A stretch of 63,166 nt of DNA from a bacterium (GCA_905221035.1 CAJNBP010000010.1:1-63166), one strand, 5' to 3'; positions 31,111 through 42,013 are shown, counted from the stretch's first letter. A program made the numbers and translations. Notes: generated by a model not told the origin, from the letters alone.

Positions 31111-32208
31111 TCAATTTTTGTTTACAGTAACTTTGCCATCCTGAATAGTGAAGATGCTTAGATTTTCCGGTAGATTTTGAAGATGATCTAAGCTTGTTGT
31201 TGTAATAAAGGTTTGGATTGACTGAGAAATCGTTTCTAATAATTTTAGTTGTCTAGTGTTGTCAAGTTCACTCATAACATCGTCAAGTAGTAATATTGGG
31301 GATTCTGTAGTAATACTTTCCATTAATTCGATTTCTGCTAATTTTATCGAGAGGACGAGACTACGATGTTGACCTTGACTTCCAAAATTAGCATCCATCC
31401 CATTTATATAAAAAGAAATATCATCTCGATGAGGCCCAACACCAGTATTCTTTTTAAATAAATCTCTGGACCTACTTTTTTCTAAAGCAATTTTGAAAGA
31501 TTCAGATAAGTTTTCTTTGTCAGTTATATTGACAGAAGATTGATAGGATATTGACAACTCTTCGATCTGATTAGAGAGTTCAAAATGTTTCTTACGCCCA
31601 AATGATTCTAGTTTTTTTATGAAATCTAAGCGGTGATTCATTACACGACATCCATAATCAACTAGCTGATCATCCAACACTGAAAGGAAGGTTTCATCTA
31701 TTTTTTGAGCTGATTTTAGGTAAGTGTTTCTTTGCTTTAGGATGTGGTTATAATTGGTTAAGTCAGATAGATAGATTGGCTTAATTTGTCCAAGCTCCAT
31801 ATCAATAAATTTTCGTCGAACTGAAGGTGCTCCTTTAATTAGTTGTAAATCTTCAGGAGCAAATAAGACAACATTCATGTGTCCCACATAATCTGAAAGG
31901 CGTGCCTGTTTTAAATGATTAACTTTTGTCACACGGCCTTTTTGTGTTAGTTCGATTTCTAGGGGAATGGATCCAGTTTTTTTCTGAACGAGACCTGAAA
32001 GATGAAGTTGTTCATCATCAAAATGAATGAGATTTTTATCTGTTCGAGTTCGATGACTACGCGTTAAGGCTAAAAAATAGATAGCCTCTAGCATATTTGT
32101 TTTTCCTTGTGCATTACGTCCTAAAAAGACATTTAATTTAGGATTAAAGTCTATTTTCGTCTCTTTGTAATTACGAAAAGTTTTGAGAGATAGGTGTTGT
32201 AGCCACAT
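31111..32208 (-). CDS. recF: DNA repair and recombination protein RecF
   Basis: SMC-like ATPase that helps load RecA at gaps. The 365-residue protein has Walker [10 protein letters not shown] (30-38), signature region [17 protein letters not shown] and Walker [13 protein letters not shown]. In many bacteria recF sits in the dnaA-dnaN operon; in streptococci it is detached, here 16 kb to the right with the S4 gene yaaA, whose stop is two bases upstream of the recF start. Confidence 0.97.
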   Translation of the reverse strand: MWLQHLSLKTFRNYKETKIDFNPKLNVFLGRNAQGKTNMLEAIYFLALTRSHRTRTDKNLIHFDDEQLHLSGLVQKKTGSIPLEIELTQKGRVTKVNHLKQARLSDYVGHMNVVLFAPEDLQLIKGAPSVRRKFIDMELGQIKPIYLSDLTNYNHILKQRNTYLKSAQKIDETFLSVLDDQLVDYGCRVMNHRLDFIKKLESFGRKKHFELSNQIEELSISYQSSVNITDKENLSESFKIALEKSRSRDLFKKNTGVGPHRDDISFYINGMDANFGSQGQHRSLVLSIKLAEIELMESITTESPILLLDDVMSELDNTRQLKLLETISQSIQTFITTTSLDHLQNLPENLSIFTIQDGKVTVNKN

Positions 32209-32210
32209 GA

Positions 32211-32579
32211 TTATCTACCAGGGAATCGTGGAGCTTGTTTGCTTTTAGGTGATGAAGTAGGTTTCGATTTGTCTTTTTTAATTCCCTTATTCATCTCTTT
32301 GACAAGTTTAGCGATCCGTTCTTTTTCAACTTTATCAGCTTGGTATTCCTCTTGTTCTTCAGAAGTAGGTTGTGTCAACAAGATGTCAATGTCCATGTCA
32401 GGGATGTCAACTTTATCGCCAATACGAAGTTTTTTACCACGACGACTTTCTAATTCCCCATTAAAGTAAACAGAATGTTCAGAGAGAAATGATTTGATAG
32501 CTCCTCCGCTATGTGTAATTCCAAGTTCTTTGAGTAGTGCTTGGAGGGTAATAAATTCTTCAAATAATTTGTATTCCAT
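32211..32579 (-). CDS. yaaA: S4-domain protein YaaA
   Basis: A 122-residue protein with an N-terminal S4-like RNA-binding domain ([23 protein letters not shown] ... [10 protein letters not shown] is split across about 9-60) and a basic, Ser/Lys-rich tail. In Bacillus yaaA lies between dnaN and recF; here only the yaaA-recF pair is kept, spaced two bases apart. Precise function is unknown; RNA or ribosome binding is likely. Confidence 0.88.
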   Translation of the reverse strand: MEYKLFEEFITLQALLKELGITHSGGAIKSFLSEHSVYFNGELESRRGKKLRIGDKVDIPDMDIDILLTQPTSEEQEEYQADKVEKERIAKLVKEMNKGIKKDKSKPTSSPKSKQAPRFPGR

Positions 32580-32737
32580 AATTCACCTCAATCTTTGGTA
32601 TTATACCATATTTTCCTAAAAATGGTGATAGAAACAGGGAGAAATGTAAGCGATTTTTATTTCAAAAGTATTACAGAGAACAAGAAAATTTCAGGTTTTC
32701 GTGATATAATAGAAGTCTGTATATAAGGAGGTAAATC

Positions 32738-33988
32738 ATGGAGTTAGTGCATGGAATTTCAACATATTTTATCCAATCAAAAAAGTTTAAAACGAACAAA
32801 ATTACCGTGCGTTTTACAGCTCCATTATCTCTTGATACGATTGCAGGTCGCATGTTGAGTGCGAGTATGCTAGAAACAGCTAACCAGATGTATCCCACTT
32901 CTCAAGATTTGAGAAGACACTTGGCCAGTCTATACGGTACAGATATGTCAACCAATTGTTTCAGAAGAGGGCGAAGTCATATTGTAGAATTGACATTTAC
33001 TTATGTTCGTGATGAGTTTTTAAGTAGGAAAAATGTGCTAACTTCTCAGGTTTTGGAACTTGTAAAAGAAAGTCTTTTTTCACCCGTAGTAGTTGATAAT
33101 GGGTTTGATCCAGCCTTATTTGAAATTGAGAAAAAACAATTGCTAGCAAGTTTAGCAGCTGATATGGATGATTCTTTTTATTTTGCACATAAAGAATTGG
33201 ATAAATTGTTTTTTCATGATGAACGTCTTCAATTGGAATATAGTGATTTACGAAATCGTATTTTAGCTGAAACTCCACAAAGTTCTTATTCTTGTTTCCA
33301 AGAATTTTTGGCCAATGATCGAATCGATTTCTTTTTCCTAGGTGATTTTAATGAGGTTGAAATTCAAAATGTATTAGAATCATTTGCCTTTAAAGGTCGA
33401 AAAGGAGATGTGAAGGTCCAGTATTGTCAACCTTATTCCAATATCCTTCAGGAAGGAATGGTTCGGAAAAATGTGGGACAGTCTATTTTAGAGTTGGGAT
33501 ATTATTGCTCTGCTGAATATGGAGATGAGCAACATTTACCCATGATTGTAATGAATGGTTTACTTGGTGGATTTGCTCATTCTAAGCTCTTTACAAATGT
33601 CCGTGAAAATGCTGGATTGGCTTATACTATTTCAAGTCAGCTCGATTTATTTAGTGGATTTTTAAGGATGTATGCTGGTATCAATCGAGAAAATCGGAAC
33701 CAGGCTCGTAAAATGATGAATAATCAACTGCTTGATTTAAAAAAAGGATATTTTACAGAGCTTGAGTTAGAGCAGACCAAGGAAATGATTCGTCGGTCTT
33801 TGTCACTTTCTCAAGATAATCAAAGTTCATTGATTGAACGTGCTTATCAAAATGCCTTACTTGGAAAATCTTCAGCAGACTTTAAAAGTTGGATTGAAAA
33901 GCTTGAACAAATTGACAAAGATGCTATTTGTAGAGCAGCTAATAATGTGAAACTACAGGCGATTTACTTTATGGAAGGAATAGAATGA
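32738..33988 (+). CDS. M16 peptidase-family protein, probably inactive partner (YmfF-like)
   Basis: A 416-residue insulinase-like (M16) protein. I see no HxxEH zinc motif in the expected N-terminal position, so it is probably the non-catalytic subunit of a heterodimer with the next gene, as in the YmfF/YmfH pair of Bacillus. C-terminal M16 features remain (GLAYTISSQLDLFSGF). A -10 TATAAT (32705-32710) and a GGAGG site precede it. It overlaps the next gene by four bases, supporting co-translation. Confidence 0.88.
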   Translation: MELVHGISTYFIQSKKFKTNKITVRFTAPLSLDTIAGRMLSASMLETANQMYPTSQDLRRHLASLYGTDMSTNCFRRGRSHIVELTFTYVRDEFLSRKNVLTSQVLELVKESLFSPVVVDNGFDPALFEIEKKQLLASLAADMDDSFYFAHKELDKLFFHDERLQLEYSDLRNRILAETPQSSYSCFQEFLANDRIDFFFLGDFNEVEIQNVLESFAFKGRKGDVKVQYCQPYSNILQEGMVRKNVGQSILELGYYCSAEYGDEQHLPMIVMNGLLGGFAHSKLFTNVRENAGLAYTISSQLDLFSGFLRMYAGINRENRNQARKMMNNQLLDLKKGYFTELELEQTKEMIRRSLSLSQDNQSSLIERAYQNALLGKSSADFKSWIEKLEQIDKDAICRAANNVKLQAIYFMEGIE

Positions 33989-35268
33989 CAAAGGTTGTTT
34001 TTGAAGAAAAATACTATCCAGCTGTAAAAGAAATGGTTTATCGAACTCGTTTGGCAAACGGATTGACAGTAGCTCTTCTACCTAAAAAGGAATTTAAAGA
34101 GGTTTACGGGAGTGTCACTGTTCAGTTTGGTTCGGTAGATGCGCTTGTCACAGAAGTTGACGGAGATGTAAAACAATATCCTGCGGGAATTGCTCATTTT
34201 CTTGAACATAAATTATTTGAGAGAGAAGATTCTAGTGATTTAATGTCTGCTTTTACGAGTCTAGGTGCAGATAGCAATGCCTTTACAAGCTTTACAAAAA
34301 CAAACTATCTTTTTTCATCGACGGATTATCTCTTAGAGAATTTAGATTTACTTGATGAGTTGGTAACATCAGCACACTTTACTGAAGCTTCCATTTTGAG
34401 AGAGCAGGATATTATCCAGCAAGAACGAGAAATGTACCAAGATGATCCAGATTCGTGCTTATTCTTTTCAACCTTAGCGAATTTGTATCCTGGTACACCT
34501 TTAGCAGCGGATATAGTTGGAAGTGAGGAGTCCATTTCCCAAATCAATCTAACTAATTTGCAAGAAAATTTTACAAGATTTTACAAACCTGTAAATATGT
34601 CTCTGTTTTTAGTTGGTAATTTTGATGTGGAGCGAGTACAGGACTATTTTGAAAGCAAAGAACTGAAAGATTCAGATCTTCAGGAAGTAGCAATAGAAAA
34701 ATTGCTTTTACAAAATGTGAAGTCAACAGACAGTAGGAGAATGGAAGTATCTTCTCCCAAACTAGCGATTGGGATTAGAGGTAATCGAGAAGTTGCTGAG
34801 GGGGATTGCTATCGACATCATATTTTATTAAAATTATTATTTGCAATGATGTTTGGTTGGACTTCGGATCGTTTTCAAAAATTATATGAATCAGGTAAAA
34901 TTGACACTTCCTTATCTCTAGAAGTTGAAGTAACAAGTCGCTTTCATTTTGTTATGTTGACAATGGATACAAAAGAGCCAGTTGCTTTATCTCATCAGTT
35001 TAGGAAGGCTATTCGTAATTTCACAAAGGATTTAGATATTACAGAGGATCATTTAGATATTATAAAAAGAGAGATGTTTGGAGAATTTTTCAGTAGCATG
35101 AACTCTCTTGAATTTATTGCAACACAATATGATGTTTTTGAACATGGTGAGACAATTTTTGATTTACCAAAGATTTTACAGGAAATTACTTTAGAGGATG
35201 TCCTTGAAGCAGGGCATCACTTAATAGATGAAGGGGATATAGTTGATTTTACAATATTCCCATCGTAG
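33985..35268 (+). CDS. Zinc-dependent M16 peptidase (YmfH-like)
   Basis: A 427-residue M16 peptidase with an intact inverted zinc motif, HFLEH, followed by the downstream glutamate region (about 65-150). It overlaps the upstream paralogue by four bases and is followed after 41 bases by the RodZ-like gene. In Firmicutes this pair often precedes rodZ-pgsA, the order seen here. Substrates in streptococci are not established. Confidence 0.92.
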   Translation: MTKVVFEEKYYPAVKEMVYRTRLANGLTVALLPKKEFKEVYGSVTVQFGSVDALVTEVDGDVKQYPAGIAHFLEHKLFEREDSSDLMSAFTSLGADSNAFTSFTKTNYLFSSTDYLLENLDLLDELVTSAHFTEASILREQDIIQQEREMYQDDPDSCLFFSTLANLYPGTPLAADIVGSEESISQINLTNLQENFTRFYKPVNMSLFLVGNFDVERVQDYFESKELKDSDLQEVAIEKLLLQNVKSTDSRRMEVSSPKLAIGIRGNREVAEGDCYRHHILLKLLFAMMFGWTSDRFQKLYESGKIDTSLSLEVEVTSRFHFVMLTMDTKEPVALSHQFRKAIRNFTKDLDITEDHLDIIKREMFGEFFSSMNSLEFIATQYDVFEHGETIFDLPKILQEITLEDVLEAGHHLIDEGDIVDFTIFPS

Positions 35269-35309
35269 TAACCTATCATAATAGACACTAGAAAGAAGGG
35301 ATGACAAGT

Positions 35310-36152
35310 ATGAGGAAAAAAACAATTGGTGAGGTTTTACGATTAGCTAGAATCAATCAGGGATTGAGTTTAGATGAATTGCAGAAAAAGACAGACATCC
35401 AGTTAGATATGTTGGAAGCAATGGAAGCAGACGATTTCGATCAACTTCCAAGTCCTTTTTACACACGCTCTTTCTTGAGAAAATATGCATGGGCTGTTGA
35501 GTTAGATGACCAAATTGTTTTGGATGCTTATGATTCTGGGAGTATGATTACTTATGAGGAAGTAGATGTTGATGAAGATGAGTTGACAGGGCGCAGACGT
35601 TCAAGTAAGAAAAATAAGAAAAAAACATCCTTTTTACCTTTATTTTACTTTATCCTTTTTGCCTTATCGATTTTAATTTTTGTGACCTATTATGTTTGGG
35701 ACTATATTCAAACTCAACCAGATGGGCCTTCTATTTCTAATTACAGTGTAGTTCAATCAACAAGTTCAATAAGTTCAACTAGCTCTGTTCCCCACTCCTC
35801 AAGTAGTAGTTCATCTAGCAGTTCTTCTAGTGTAGAATCAGCTATAAGTGTATCAGGTGAAGGAAATCATGTAGAAATCGCTTATAAGACAAGTAAGGAA
35901 ACAGTTAAATTGCAATTGGCAGTTTCAGATGTTACAAGTTGGGTTAGCGTTTCAGAAAGCGAACTTGATGGCGGTGTAACCTTATCGCCAGAGAAGAAAA
36001 GTGCGGAAGCAACAGTTGCAACTAAAAGTCCTGTAACAATTACGTTAGGTGTTGTAAAAGGTGTTACTTTGACAGTAGATAATCAGACTGTTGATTTATC
36101 GAAGTTAACAGCGCAGACTGGACAAATCACTGTAACCTTTACTAAAAATTAA
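35310..36152 (+). CDS. rodZ: RodZ-like cytoskeletal/cell-shape protein
   Basis: A 280-residue bitopic protein: an N-terminal Xre-type helix-turn-helix (about 5-70, with FYTRSFLRKYAW), a basic patch, one membrane helix (about 106-127), a Ser/Thr-rich linker with runs of serine, and a C-terminal extracellular DUF4115 domain. I choose ATG 35310, nine bases after AAGGG, over ATG 35301, which lies against that site. RodZ links the elongation machinery; mreC and mreD lie 4 kb downstream. The serine tract (about 35795-35840) is a likely hypervariable segment. Confidence 0.9.
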   Translation: MRKKTIGEVLRLARINQGLSLDELQKKTDIQLDMLEAMEADDFDQLPSPFYTRSFLRKYAWAVELDDQIVLDAYDSGSMITYEEVDVDEDELTGRRRSSKKNKKKTSFLPLFYFILFALSILIFVTYYVWDYIQTQPDGPSISNYSVVQSTSSISSTSSVPHSSSSSSSSSSSSVESAISVSGEGNHVEIAYKTSKETVKLQLAVSDVTSWVSVSESELDGGVTLSPEKKSAEATVATKSPVTITLGVVKGVTLTVDNQTVDLSKLTAQTGQITVTFTKN

Positions 36153-36162
36153 GGAAAAACGA

Positions 36163-36708
36163 ATGAAAAAAGAACAAATTCCAAATCTCTTAACAATAGG
36201 TCGAATTCTTTTTATACCTATTTTTATCTTTATTTTAACAGTAGGAAATTCGATAGAGAGTCATATAGTAGCAGCTATTATCTTTGCGATTGCCAGTATC
36301 ACAGACTACCTAGATGGATATTTAGCTCGTAAATGGAATGTGGTTAGTAATTTTGGTAAATTTGCAGATCCTATGGCGGATAAGCTACTAGTTATGTCGG
36401 CTTTTATTATGCTGATTGAGTTAGGTATGGCTCCGGCTTGGATTGTTGCAGTGATTATCTGTCGAGAGTTGGCTGTAACAGGTTTAAGGCTTTTACTGGT
36501 TGAAACTGGAGGAACAGTTTTAGCAGCGGCAATGCCTGGAAAAATTAAAACTTTCAGTCAGATGTTTGCCATTATTTTCTTGCTATTACATTGGACTTTG
36601 ATTGGTCAAGTTCTACTTTATGTAGCCTTGTTTTTCACTATCTACTCTGGCTATGACTATTTCAAGGGTAGTGCCTATGTATTTAAAGGGACATTTGGTT
36701 CGAAATGA
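36163..36708 (+). CDS. pgsA: CDP-diacylglycerol-glycerol-3-phosphate phosphatidyltransferase
   Basis: Makes phosphatidylglycerol-phosphate, the committed step to PG and cardiolipin. The 181-residue protein has about five membrane helices and the full CDP-alcohol phosphotransferase signature (DYLDGYLAR ... GKFADPMADK, about 45-70). It starts 10 bases after rodZ and overlaps ecfA1 by four bases. Confidence 0.97.
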   Translation: MKKEQIPNLLTIGRILFIPIFIFILTVGNSIESHIVAAIIFAIASITDYLDGYLARKWNVVSNFGKFADPMADKLLVMSAFIMLIELGMAPAWIVAVIICRELAVTGLRLLLVETGGTVLAAAMPGKIKTFSQMFAIIFLLLHWTLIGQVLLYVALFFTIYSGYDYFKGSAYVFKGTFGSK

Positions 36709-37532
36709 AATCAATAATTGATGTAAAAAATCTTTCTTTTCGCTATAAAGAAAATCAGAAATACTACGATGTGAAGGATATTACGTTTCACGTGAAACGT
36801 GGAGAATGGCTTTCGATTGTAGGGCACAATGGTAGTGGTAAATCAACGACCGTACGATTAATTGATGGCTTACTGGAAGCAGAATCTGGAGATATTGTAA
36901 TCGATGGCCAACGGTTGACTGAGGAAAATGTTTGGAGCATACGGCGTCAAATCGGTATGGTTTTTCAAAATCCAGACAATCAATTTGTTGGAGCGACTGT
37001 TGAAGATGATGTTGCCTTTGGTTTGGAAAATCAGGGACTTTCTCGTCAAGAAATGAAAAAGAGAGTGGAGGAAGCTCTGGCTTTAGTTGGCATGTTGGAA
37101 TTTAAAAAGAGAGAGCCAGCACGTCTATCAGGTGGCCAAAAGCAACGTGTGGCCATTGCAGGTGTTGTAGCCCTAAGACCAGCTATTTTAATCCTAGATG
37201 AAGCAACGAGTATGTTGGATCCTGAGGGCCGTAGAGAACTTATTGAGACAGTAAAAGGAATTCGAAAAGACTATGATATGACGGTCATTTCCATTACACA
37301 TGATTTGGAAGAAGTTGCTATGAGTGATCGCGTATTGATCATGAAAAGAGGGGAAATTGAATCAACTAGTAGTCCAAGAGAACTTTTCTCTCGAAATGAT
37401 TTAGATCAAATTGGATTAGACGATCCTTTTGCCAATCAATTAAAAAATTCTTTGAGCCAGAATGGCTATGATTTGCCTGAAAATTATTTGACAGAAAGTG
37501 AGCTAGAGGATAAGCTATGGGAATTGCTCTAG
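36705..37532 (+). CDS. ecfA1: ECF transporter ATPase A1
   Basis: One of two ATPases energising the shared energy-coupling-factor module that works with several vitamin-binding S components. The 275-residue protein has Walker A GHNGSGKS (40-47), LSGGQKQR, and Walker [14 protein letters not shown]. It overlaps pgsA (4 bases) and ecfA2 (16 bases) and carries a parS site near its 5' end (36784-36799). Confidence 0.96.
   Translation: MKSIIDVKNLSFRYKENQKYYDVKDITFHVKRGEWLSIVGHNGSGKSTTVRLIDGLLEAESGDIVIDGQRLTEENVWSIRRQIGMVFQNPDNQFVGATVEDDVAFGLENQGLSRQEMKKRVEEALALVGMLEFKKREPARLSGGQKQRVAIAGVVALRPAILILDEATSMLDPEGRRELIETVKGIRKDYDMTVISITHDLEEVAMSDRVLIMKRGEIESTSSPRELFSRNDLDQIGLDDPFANQLKNSLSQNGYDLPENYLTESELEDKLWELL
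36784..36799. promoter_or_regulatory. parS centromere-like site (within ecfA1)
   Basis: CGTTTCACGTGAAACG is a perfect palindrome holding the full GTTTCACGTGAAAC core; with flanks it extends to 18 bases (36783-36800). It is about 22 kb to the right of dnaA. Confidence 0.85.
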
Positions 37533-38356
37533 AAAATGTGAGTTTTACATATCAAGAAGGTACTCCCTTAGCTTCAACAGCTTTGTCGGATGTTTCTTTG
37601 ACGATTGAAGATGGTTCTTATACGGCCTTAATTGGGCACACAGGTAGCGGTAAATCAACTATTTTACAACTTTTAAATGGTTTATTGGTGCCAAGTCAAG
37701 GAAGTGTGCGAGTTTTTGATACCTTAATCACTTCGACTTCTAAAAACAAAGATATTCGTCAAATTAGAAAACAGGTTGGCTTGGTATTTCAGTTTGCTGA
37801 AAATCAGATTTTTGAAGAAACGGTTTTGAAAGACGTTGCTTTTGGACCGCAAAATTTTGGAGTTTCTGAAGAAGAAGCGGAGAAGATTGCGCGTGAGAAA
37901 CTGGCTTTGGTTGGAATTGAGGAATCACTTTTTGATCGTAGTCCGTTTGAGCTATCAGGTGGACAAATGAGACGTGTCGCCATTGCAGGCATACTGGCCA
38001 TGGAGCCAGCTATATTAGTTTTAGATGAGCCCACAGCAGGCCTAGATCCTCTAGGTAGAAAAGAATTGATGAATTTGTTCAAAAAACTCCACCAGTCAGG
38101 GATGACCATTGTCTTAGTAACGCATTTGATGGATGATGTTGCTGAATATGCGAATCAAGTCTATGTGATGGAAAAGGGACATTTAGTGAAGGGTGGCAAA
38201 CCAAGTGATGTCTTTCAAGATGTTGTTTTTATGGAAGAAGTTCAGTTGGGAGTACCTAAAATTACGGCCTTTTGTAAACGGTTGGCTGGTAGAGGCGTTT
38301 CATTTAAACGATTACCGATTAAGATAGAGGAGTTCAAGGAGTCGCTAAATGGATAG
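37517..38356 (+). CDS. ecfA2: ECF transporter ATPase A2
   Basis: Second ATPase of the ECF module (279 residues): Walker A GHTGSGKS (40-47), LSGGQMRR, Walker [14 protein letters not shown]. It forms a heterodimer with EcfA1 on EcfT. It overlaps both neighbours (16 and 8 bases), so the three proteins are translationally coupled. Confidence 0.96.
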   Translation: MGIALENVSFTYQEGTPLASTALSDVSLTIEDGSYTALIGHTGSGKSTILQLLNGLLVPSQGSVRVFDTLITSTSKNKDIRQIRKQVGLVFQFAENQIFEETVLKDVAFGPQNFGVSEEEAEKIAREKLALVGIEESLFDRSPFELSGGQMRRVAIAGILAMEPAILVLDEPTAGLDPLGRKELMNLFKKLHQSGMTIVLVTHLMDDVAEYANQVYVMEKGHLVKGGKPSDVFQDVVFMEEVQLGVPKITAFCKRLAGRGVSFKRLPIKIEEFKESLNG

Positions 38357-39143
38357 TATGATTTTGGGGCGTTATATCCCAGGGGATTCGATTGTTCACC
38401 GGTTGGACCCACGTAGCAAATTGCTGGCTATGATGCTACTGATTTTGATCGTTTTTTGGGCTAATAATCCTTTGACGAATCTGATTCTTTTTATAGCGAC
38501 AGGGATATTTATTGCCTTGTCAGGAGTATCTCTTTCATTTTTTATTCAGGGTTTGAAGTCTATGTTTTTCTTGATTGCTTTCACAACTATTTTTCAACTG
38601 TTTTTCATTTCTAATGGGAATGTTTTATTTGAGTTTTCGTTTGTGAGAATCACGGATTATGCTTTGCAACAAGCTGGAATTATTTTTTGTCGCTTTGTAT
38701 TGATTATTTTCTTTTCAACTTTGTTAACCTTAACGACTATGCCCTTAAGTTTGGCATCAGCTGTCGAAGCTTTGTTAGCACCTTTAAAGCGTGTGAAAGT
38801 TCCAGTTCATGAAATTGGATTGATGCTGTCCATGAGTTTGCGTTTTGTCCCAACCTTGATGGATGATACGACGCGGATTATGAATGCACAGAAAGCGCGT
38901 GGAGTGGATTTTGGAGAAGGAAGTATTGTTCAAAAAGTAAAGGCGATGATTCCTATTTTGATTCCTCTTTTTGCGACAAGTTTAAAACGTGCGGATTCCT
39001 TGGCTATCGCTATGGAAGCGCGTGGTTATCAGGGTGGGAAAGGCAGAAGTCAATACCGACAATTGAAATGGACTCGAAAAGATACGCTAGCAATCCTTGT
39101 TATTCTCGTACTTGGTTGTTGCTTATTTTTCTTAAAATCTTAG
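38349..39143 (+). CDS. ecfT: ECF transporter transmembrane subunit EcfT
   Basis: The integral-membrane scaffold joining the ATPases to interchangeable S components. The 264-residue protein has five or six hydrophobic helices and the two coupling Ala-Arg-Gly motifs: AQKARGVDF and [10 protein letters not shown]. No S-component gene adjoins it, so it acts as a shared group-II module. Confidence 0.95.
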   Translation: MDSMILGRYIPGDSIVHRLDPRSKLLAMMLLILIVFWANNPLTNLILFIATGIFIALSGVSLSFFIQGLKSMFFLIAFTTIFQLFFISNGNVLFEFSFVRITDYALQQAGIIFCRFVLIIFFSTLLTLTTMPLSLASAVEALLAPLKRVKVPVHEIGLMLSMSLRFVPTLMDDTTRIMNAQKARGVDFGEGSIVQKVKAMIPILIPLFATSLKRADSLAIAMEARGYQGGKGRSQYRQLKWTRKDTLAILVILVLGCCLFFLKS

Positions 39144-39202
39144 TAGCTTTCAGGAATTAATAAAAAAGTTACTGTAACAGTTTTTGATATAAAGGTAGGG
39201 AT

Positions 39203-40021
39203 ATGAACCGTTTTAAAAAATCAAAATATGTCATTATTGTTTTTGTTACTGTTCTGCTTGTGTCAGCTCTCTTAGCGACGACTTATTCAAGCGCAATTGT
39301 GACGAAATTAGGAGATGGAATCTCATTGGTTGATAGGGTTGTGCAAAAACCTTTTCAGTGGTTTGATTCTGTTAAATCAGATTTGGCACATTTGACACGA
39401 ACATATAATGAAAATGAAAGTTTGAAGAAACAGATTTACCAGTTAGAAGTTAAATCGAATGAGGCGGAAAGTTTAAAGACAGAAAATGAACAATTGCGCC
39501 AATTGCTTGATATGAAGTCTAAATTGCAAGCTACAAAGACTTTAGCAGCAGATGTTATTATGCGTTCTCCGGTATCTTGGAAGCAGGAGTTGACCCTGGA
39601 TGCAGGCAAATCAAAAGGGGCTTCTGAGAACATGTTAGCCATTGCAAATGGTGGTTTGATTGGTAGCGTTTCAAAAGTAGAGGAGAACTCTACTATGGTC
39701 AACCTTCTGACAAATGCGGAAAATGCTGATAAGATTTCTGTTAAAATTCAACACGGCACTACCACAATTTATGGAATTATTGTTGGCTACGACAAGGAAA
39801 ATGAAGTTCTTAAAATTAGCCAATTAAATAGTAATAGCGATATTAGTGCAGGCGATAAGGTGACAACGGGTGGATTAGGAAGCTTTAATGTTGCGGATAT
39901 TCCTGTTGGTGAAGTGGTTGCCACAACGCATAGTACGGATTATTTGACACGAGAAGTAACTGTTAAGTTGAGCGCAGATACTCATAATGTGGATGTGATA
40001 GAATTAGTGGGGAATTCATAA
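39203..40021 (+). CDS. mreC: Rod-shape/peripheral wall synthesis protein MreC
   Basis: A 272-residue bitopic protein: membrane helix (about 9-29), a coiled coil (about 65-105, ENESLKKQIYQLEVKSNEAESLKTE split by heptads), and a beta-rich C-terminal domain. In pneumococci MreC/MreD direct peripheral peptidoglycan synthesis without MreB. The stop overlaps the mreD start by one base. Confidence 0.95.
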   Translation: MNRFKKSKYVIIVFVTVLLVSALLATTYSSAIVTKLGDGISLVDRVVQKPFQWFDSVKSDLAHLTRTYNENESLKKQIYQLEVKSNEAESLKTENEQLRQLLDMKSKLQATKTLAADVIMRSPVSWKQELTLDAGKSKGASENMLAIANGGLIGSVSKVEENSTMVNLLTNAENADKISVKIQHGTTTIYGIIVGYDKENEVLKISQLNSNSDISAGDKVTTGGLGSFNVADIPVGEVVATTHSTDYLTREVTVKLSADTHNVDVIELVGNS

Positions 40022-40515
40022 TGAGACAGTTAAAGCGGGTTGGAGTGTTTTTATTGCTACCTTTCTTGGTTCTAATTGACGCTCATATTAGCCAGTTTCT
40101 GGGTTCATTTTTCCCCCATGTACATTTGGCTAGTCATTTTCTTTTTCTATTTCTCTTATTTGAGACGATCGAAGTATCAGAGTATCTCTACCTAGTCTAT
40201 TGTTTTGTGATAGGCTTGGTTTACGATATTTACTTTTTCCATCTAATAGGGATTGCAACTCTCTTATTTATCTTATTGGGAGCGTTTCTTCATAAATTGA
40301 ATAGTGTTATTTTGTTGAATCGTTGGACAAGAATCTTGGCTATGATTGTTATGAGTTTTCTATTTGATATGGGAGCTTATCTCTTTGCATTAGTGGTAGG
40401 TTTAACTGTAGATAGTCTGCCGATTTTTATCGTTTATAGCCTAGTACCATCCATGATTTTAAATCTTGTGTGGATGCTTATTTTTCAGTTTATTTTTGAA
40501 AAATATTATCTATGA
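40021..40515 (+). CDS. mreD: Rod-shape/peripheral wall synthesis protein MreD
   Basis: A 164-residue integral membrane protein with about five helices, partner of MreC. It shares a base with the mreC stop (TAATG) and is followed by the pcsB promoter region. Confidence 0.93.
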   Translation: MRQLKRVGVFLLLPFLVLIDAHISQFLGSFFPHVHLASHFLFLFLLFETIEVSEYLYLVYCFVIGLVYDIYFFHLIGIATLLFILLGAFLHKLNSVILLNRWTRILAMIVMSFLFDMGAYLFALVVGLTVDSLPIFIVYSLVPSMILNLVWMLIFQFIFEKYYL

Positions 40516-40529
40516 GAAAGAAACAAAAA

Positions 40530-40573
40530 TGTAACAAAGGCGTAATATTCATTAGGCCTTTTTTTGGTATACT
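40530..40573 (+). promoter_or_regulatory. pcsB promoter with WalR-type site
   Basis: TGTAAC-AAAGG-CGTAAT (40530-40546) matches the WalR/VicR direct repeat TGTWAH-N5-NGTWAH; TATACT (40568-40573) follows 21 bases later. pcsB is the best-known WalRK target in pneumococcus. An AAGGC/GCCTT hairpin with seven T (40538-40565) lies between, a possible mreD terminator overlapping the regulator site. Confidence 0.78.
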
Positions 40574-40609
40574 AGTATTGTCTTTAAAAGAAGGAGTATC
40601 TACGTAATT

Positions 40610-41788
40610 ATGAAGAAAAAAATCTTAGCGTCACTTTTATTAAGTACAGTAATGGTTTCTCAAGTAGCTGTTTTAACAACTGCGCATGCAGAAACGACTG
40701 ATGACAAAATTGCTGCTCAAGATAATAAAATTAGTAACTTAACAGCACAACAACAAGAAGCCCAAAAACAAGTTGACCAAATTCAGGAGCAAGTATCAGC
40801 TATTCAAGCTGAGCAATCTAACTTGCAAGCTGAAAATGATAGATTACAAGCAGAATCCAAAAAACTTGAGAGTGAGATTACAGAACTTTCTAAAAACATT
40901 GTATCTCGCAATGATTCTTTGGAAAAACAAGCTCGCAGTGCTCAAACAAATGGAGCTGCAACAAGTTACATAAATACGATTGTAAACTCGAAATCAATTA
41001 CAGAAGCTATTTCACGTGTTGCTGCAATGAGCGAAATTGTATCTGCTAATAACAAAATGTTGGAACAACAAAAAGCAGATAAAAAAGCAATTTCTGAAAA
41101 GCAAGTGGCAAACAATGACGCAATTAATACAGTAATTGCAAATCAACAGAAATTGTCTGATGATGCACAAGCTCTAACAACGAAACAAGCTGAGTTGAAG
41201 GCTGCAGAATTAAATCTTGCTGCTGAAAAAGCGACAGCAGAAGATGAAAAAGCAAGTTTGCTAGAGAAAAAAGCAGAAGCAGAAGCGGCAGCAAAAGCAG
41301 CAGCAGCGGCAGAGACGGCTTATAAAGAAAAACAAGCTAGCCAACAACAATCAGTACTTGCTTCAGCAAACACTAACTTAACAGCTCAAGTGCAAGCAGT
41401 ATCTGAATCTGCAGCAGCACCTGTCCGTGCAAAAGTTCGTCCAACATACAGTACAAACGCTTCAAGTTATCCAATTGGAGAATGTACATGGGGAGTTAAA
41501 ACATTAGCACCTTGGGCTGGAGACTATTGGGGTAATGGAGCACAGTGGGCTACAAGTGCAGCTGCTGCAGGATTCCGTACAGGTTCAACACCTCAAGTTG
41601 GTGCGATTGCATGTTGGAACGATGGTGGATATGGACACGTAGCGGTAGTTACAGCTGTTTCATCATCAACAAGTATTCAAGTATCAGAATCAAATTATGC
41701 AGGTAATCGTACAATTGGAAATCACCGTGGATGGTTCAATCCAACAACAACTTCTGAAGGTTTTGTTACATATATTTACGCAGATTAA
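40610..41788 (+). CDS. pcsB: Cell-division peptidoglycan hydrolase PcsB
   Basis: Secreted hydrolase that splits daughter cells, activated by FtsEX. The 392-residue protein has a signal peptide (cleavage after AHA, about 27), a long coiled coil (about 35-245) that docks to FtsX, an Ala-rich linker, and a C-terminal CHAP domain with catalytic Cys292 (GECTWG) and His343 (GYGHVAV). It is controlled by the WalR-type promoter and ends with a clear terminator. Confidence 0.97.
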   Translation: MKKKILASLLLSTVMVSQVAVLTTAHAETTDDKIAAQDNKISNLTAQQQEAQKQVDQIQEQVSAIQAEQSNLQAENDRLQAESKKLESEITELSKNIVSRNDSLEKQARSAQTNGAATSYINTIVNSKSITEAISRVAAMSEIVSANNKMLEQQKADKKAISEKQVANNDAINTVIANQQKLSDDAQALTTKQAELKAAELNLAAEKATAEDEKASLLEKKAEAEAAAKAAAAAETAYKEKQASQQQSVLASANTNLTAQVQAVSESAAAPVRAKVRPTYSTNASSYPIGECTWGVKTLAPWAGDYWGNGAQWATSAAAAGFRTGSTPQVGAIACWNDGGYGHVAVVTAVSSSTSIQVSESNYAGNRTIGNHRGWFNPTTTSEGFVTYIYAD

Positions 41789-41793
41789 TTCAC

Positions 41794-41822
41794 AGAGGGA
41801 CTCGAATAGAGCCCTCTTTTTC
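41794..41822 (+). terminator. Terminator after pcsB
   Basis: AGAGGG and CCCTCT with an inner CTC/GAG and loop GAATA, then TTTTT. Confidence 0.88.
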
Positions 41823-41868
41823 ATGTTTTACCGTGACAATCCCTATTAAAAAATTATATCAAAATAGC

Positions 41869-41897
41869 TTGAAAATATTGGAAAAGTATGGTAAAAT
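41869..41897 (+). promoter_or_regulatory. rpsB promoter and leader
   Basis: TTGAAA (41869-41874), 17-base spacer, TAAAAT (41892-41897). This gives a leader of about 110 bases before the rpsB ATG (42014), long enough for an S2-responsive structure, although I cannot identify a specific leader family. AAAAGGAG precedes the ATG. Confidence 0.75.
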
Positions 41898-42013
41898 GAA
41901 ACTTGTCGTGTGAACGATAATACTCATTCTTGATGAATTGTGAAACAGTTGCCCTTGGGTCGTTTTGCGAGTTGAAGTCAAGAAGAGGAAAAAAACAAAA
42001 AGGAGAAATACTC

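Noticed and set aside
35010..35017. TATTCGTA, a cin-box on the minus strand within the M16 peptidase gene
   Set aside because: It is inside coding sequence, lacks the T-run, and points to no competence gene; it shows how often the 8-mer turns up by chance.
41011..41019. TTTCACGTG in pcsB as a parS site
   Set aside because: Only one half of the palindrome is present.
41930..42013. 28-codon extension of rpsB
   Set aside because: It is the untranslated leader: S2 begins MAVISM and has its ribosome site just before 42014.
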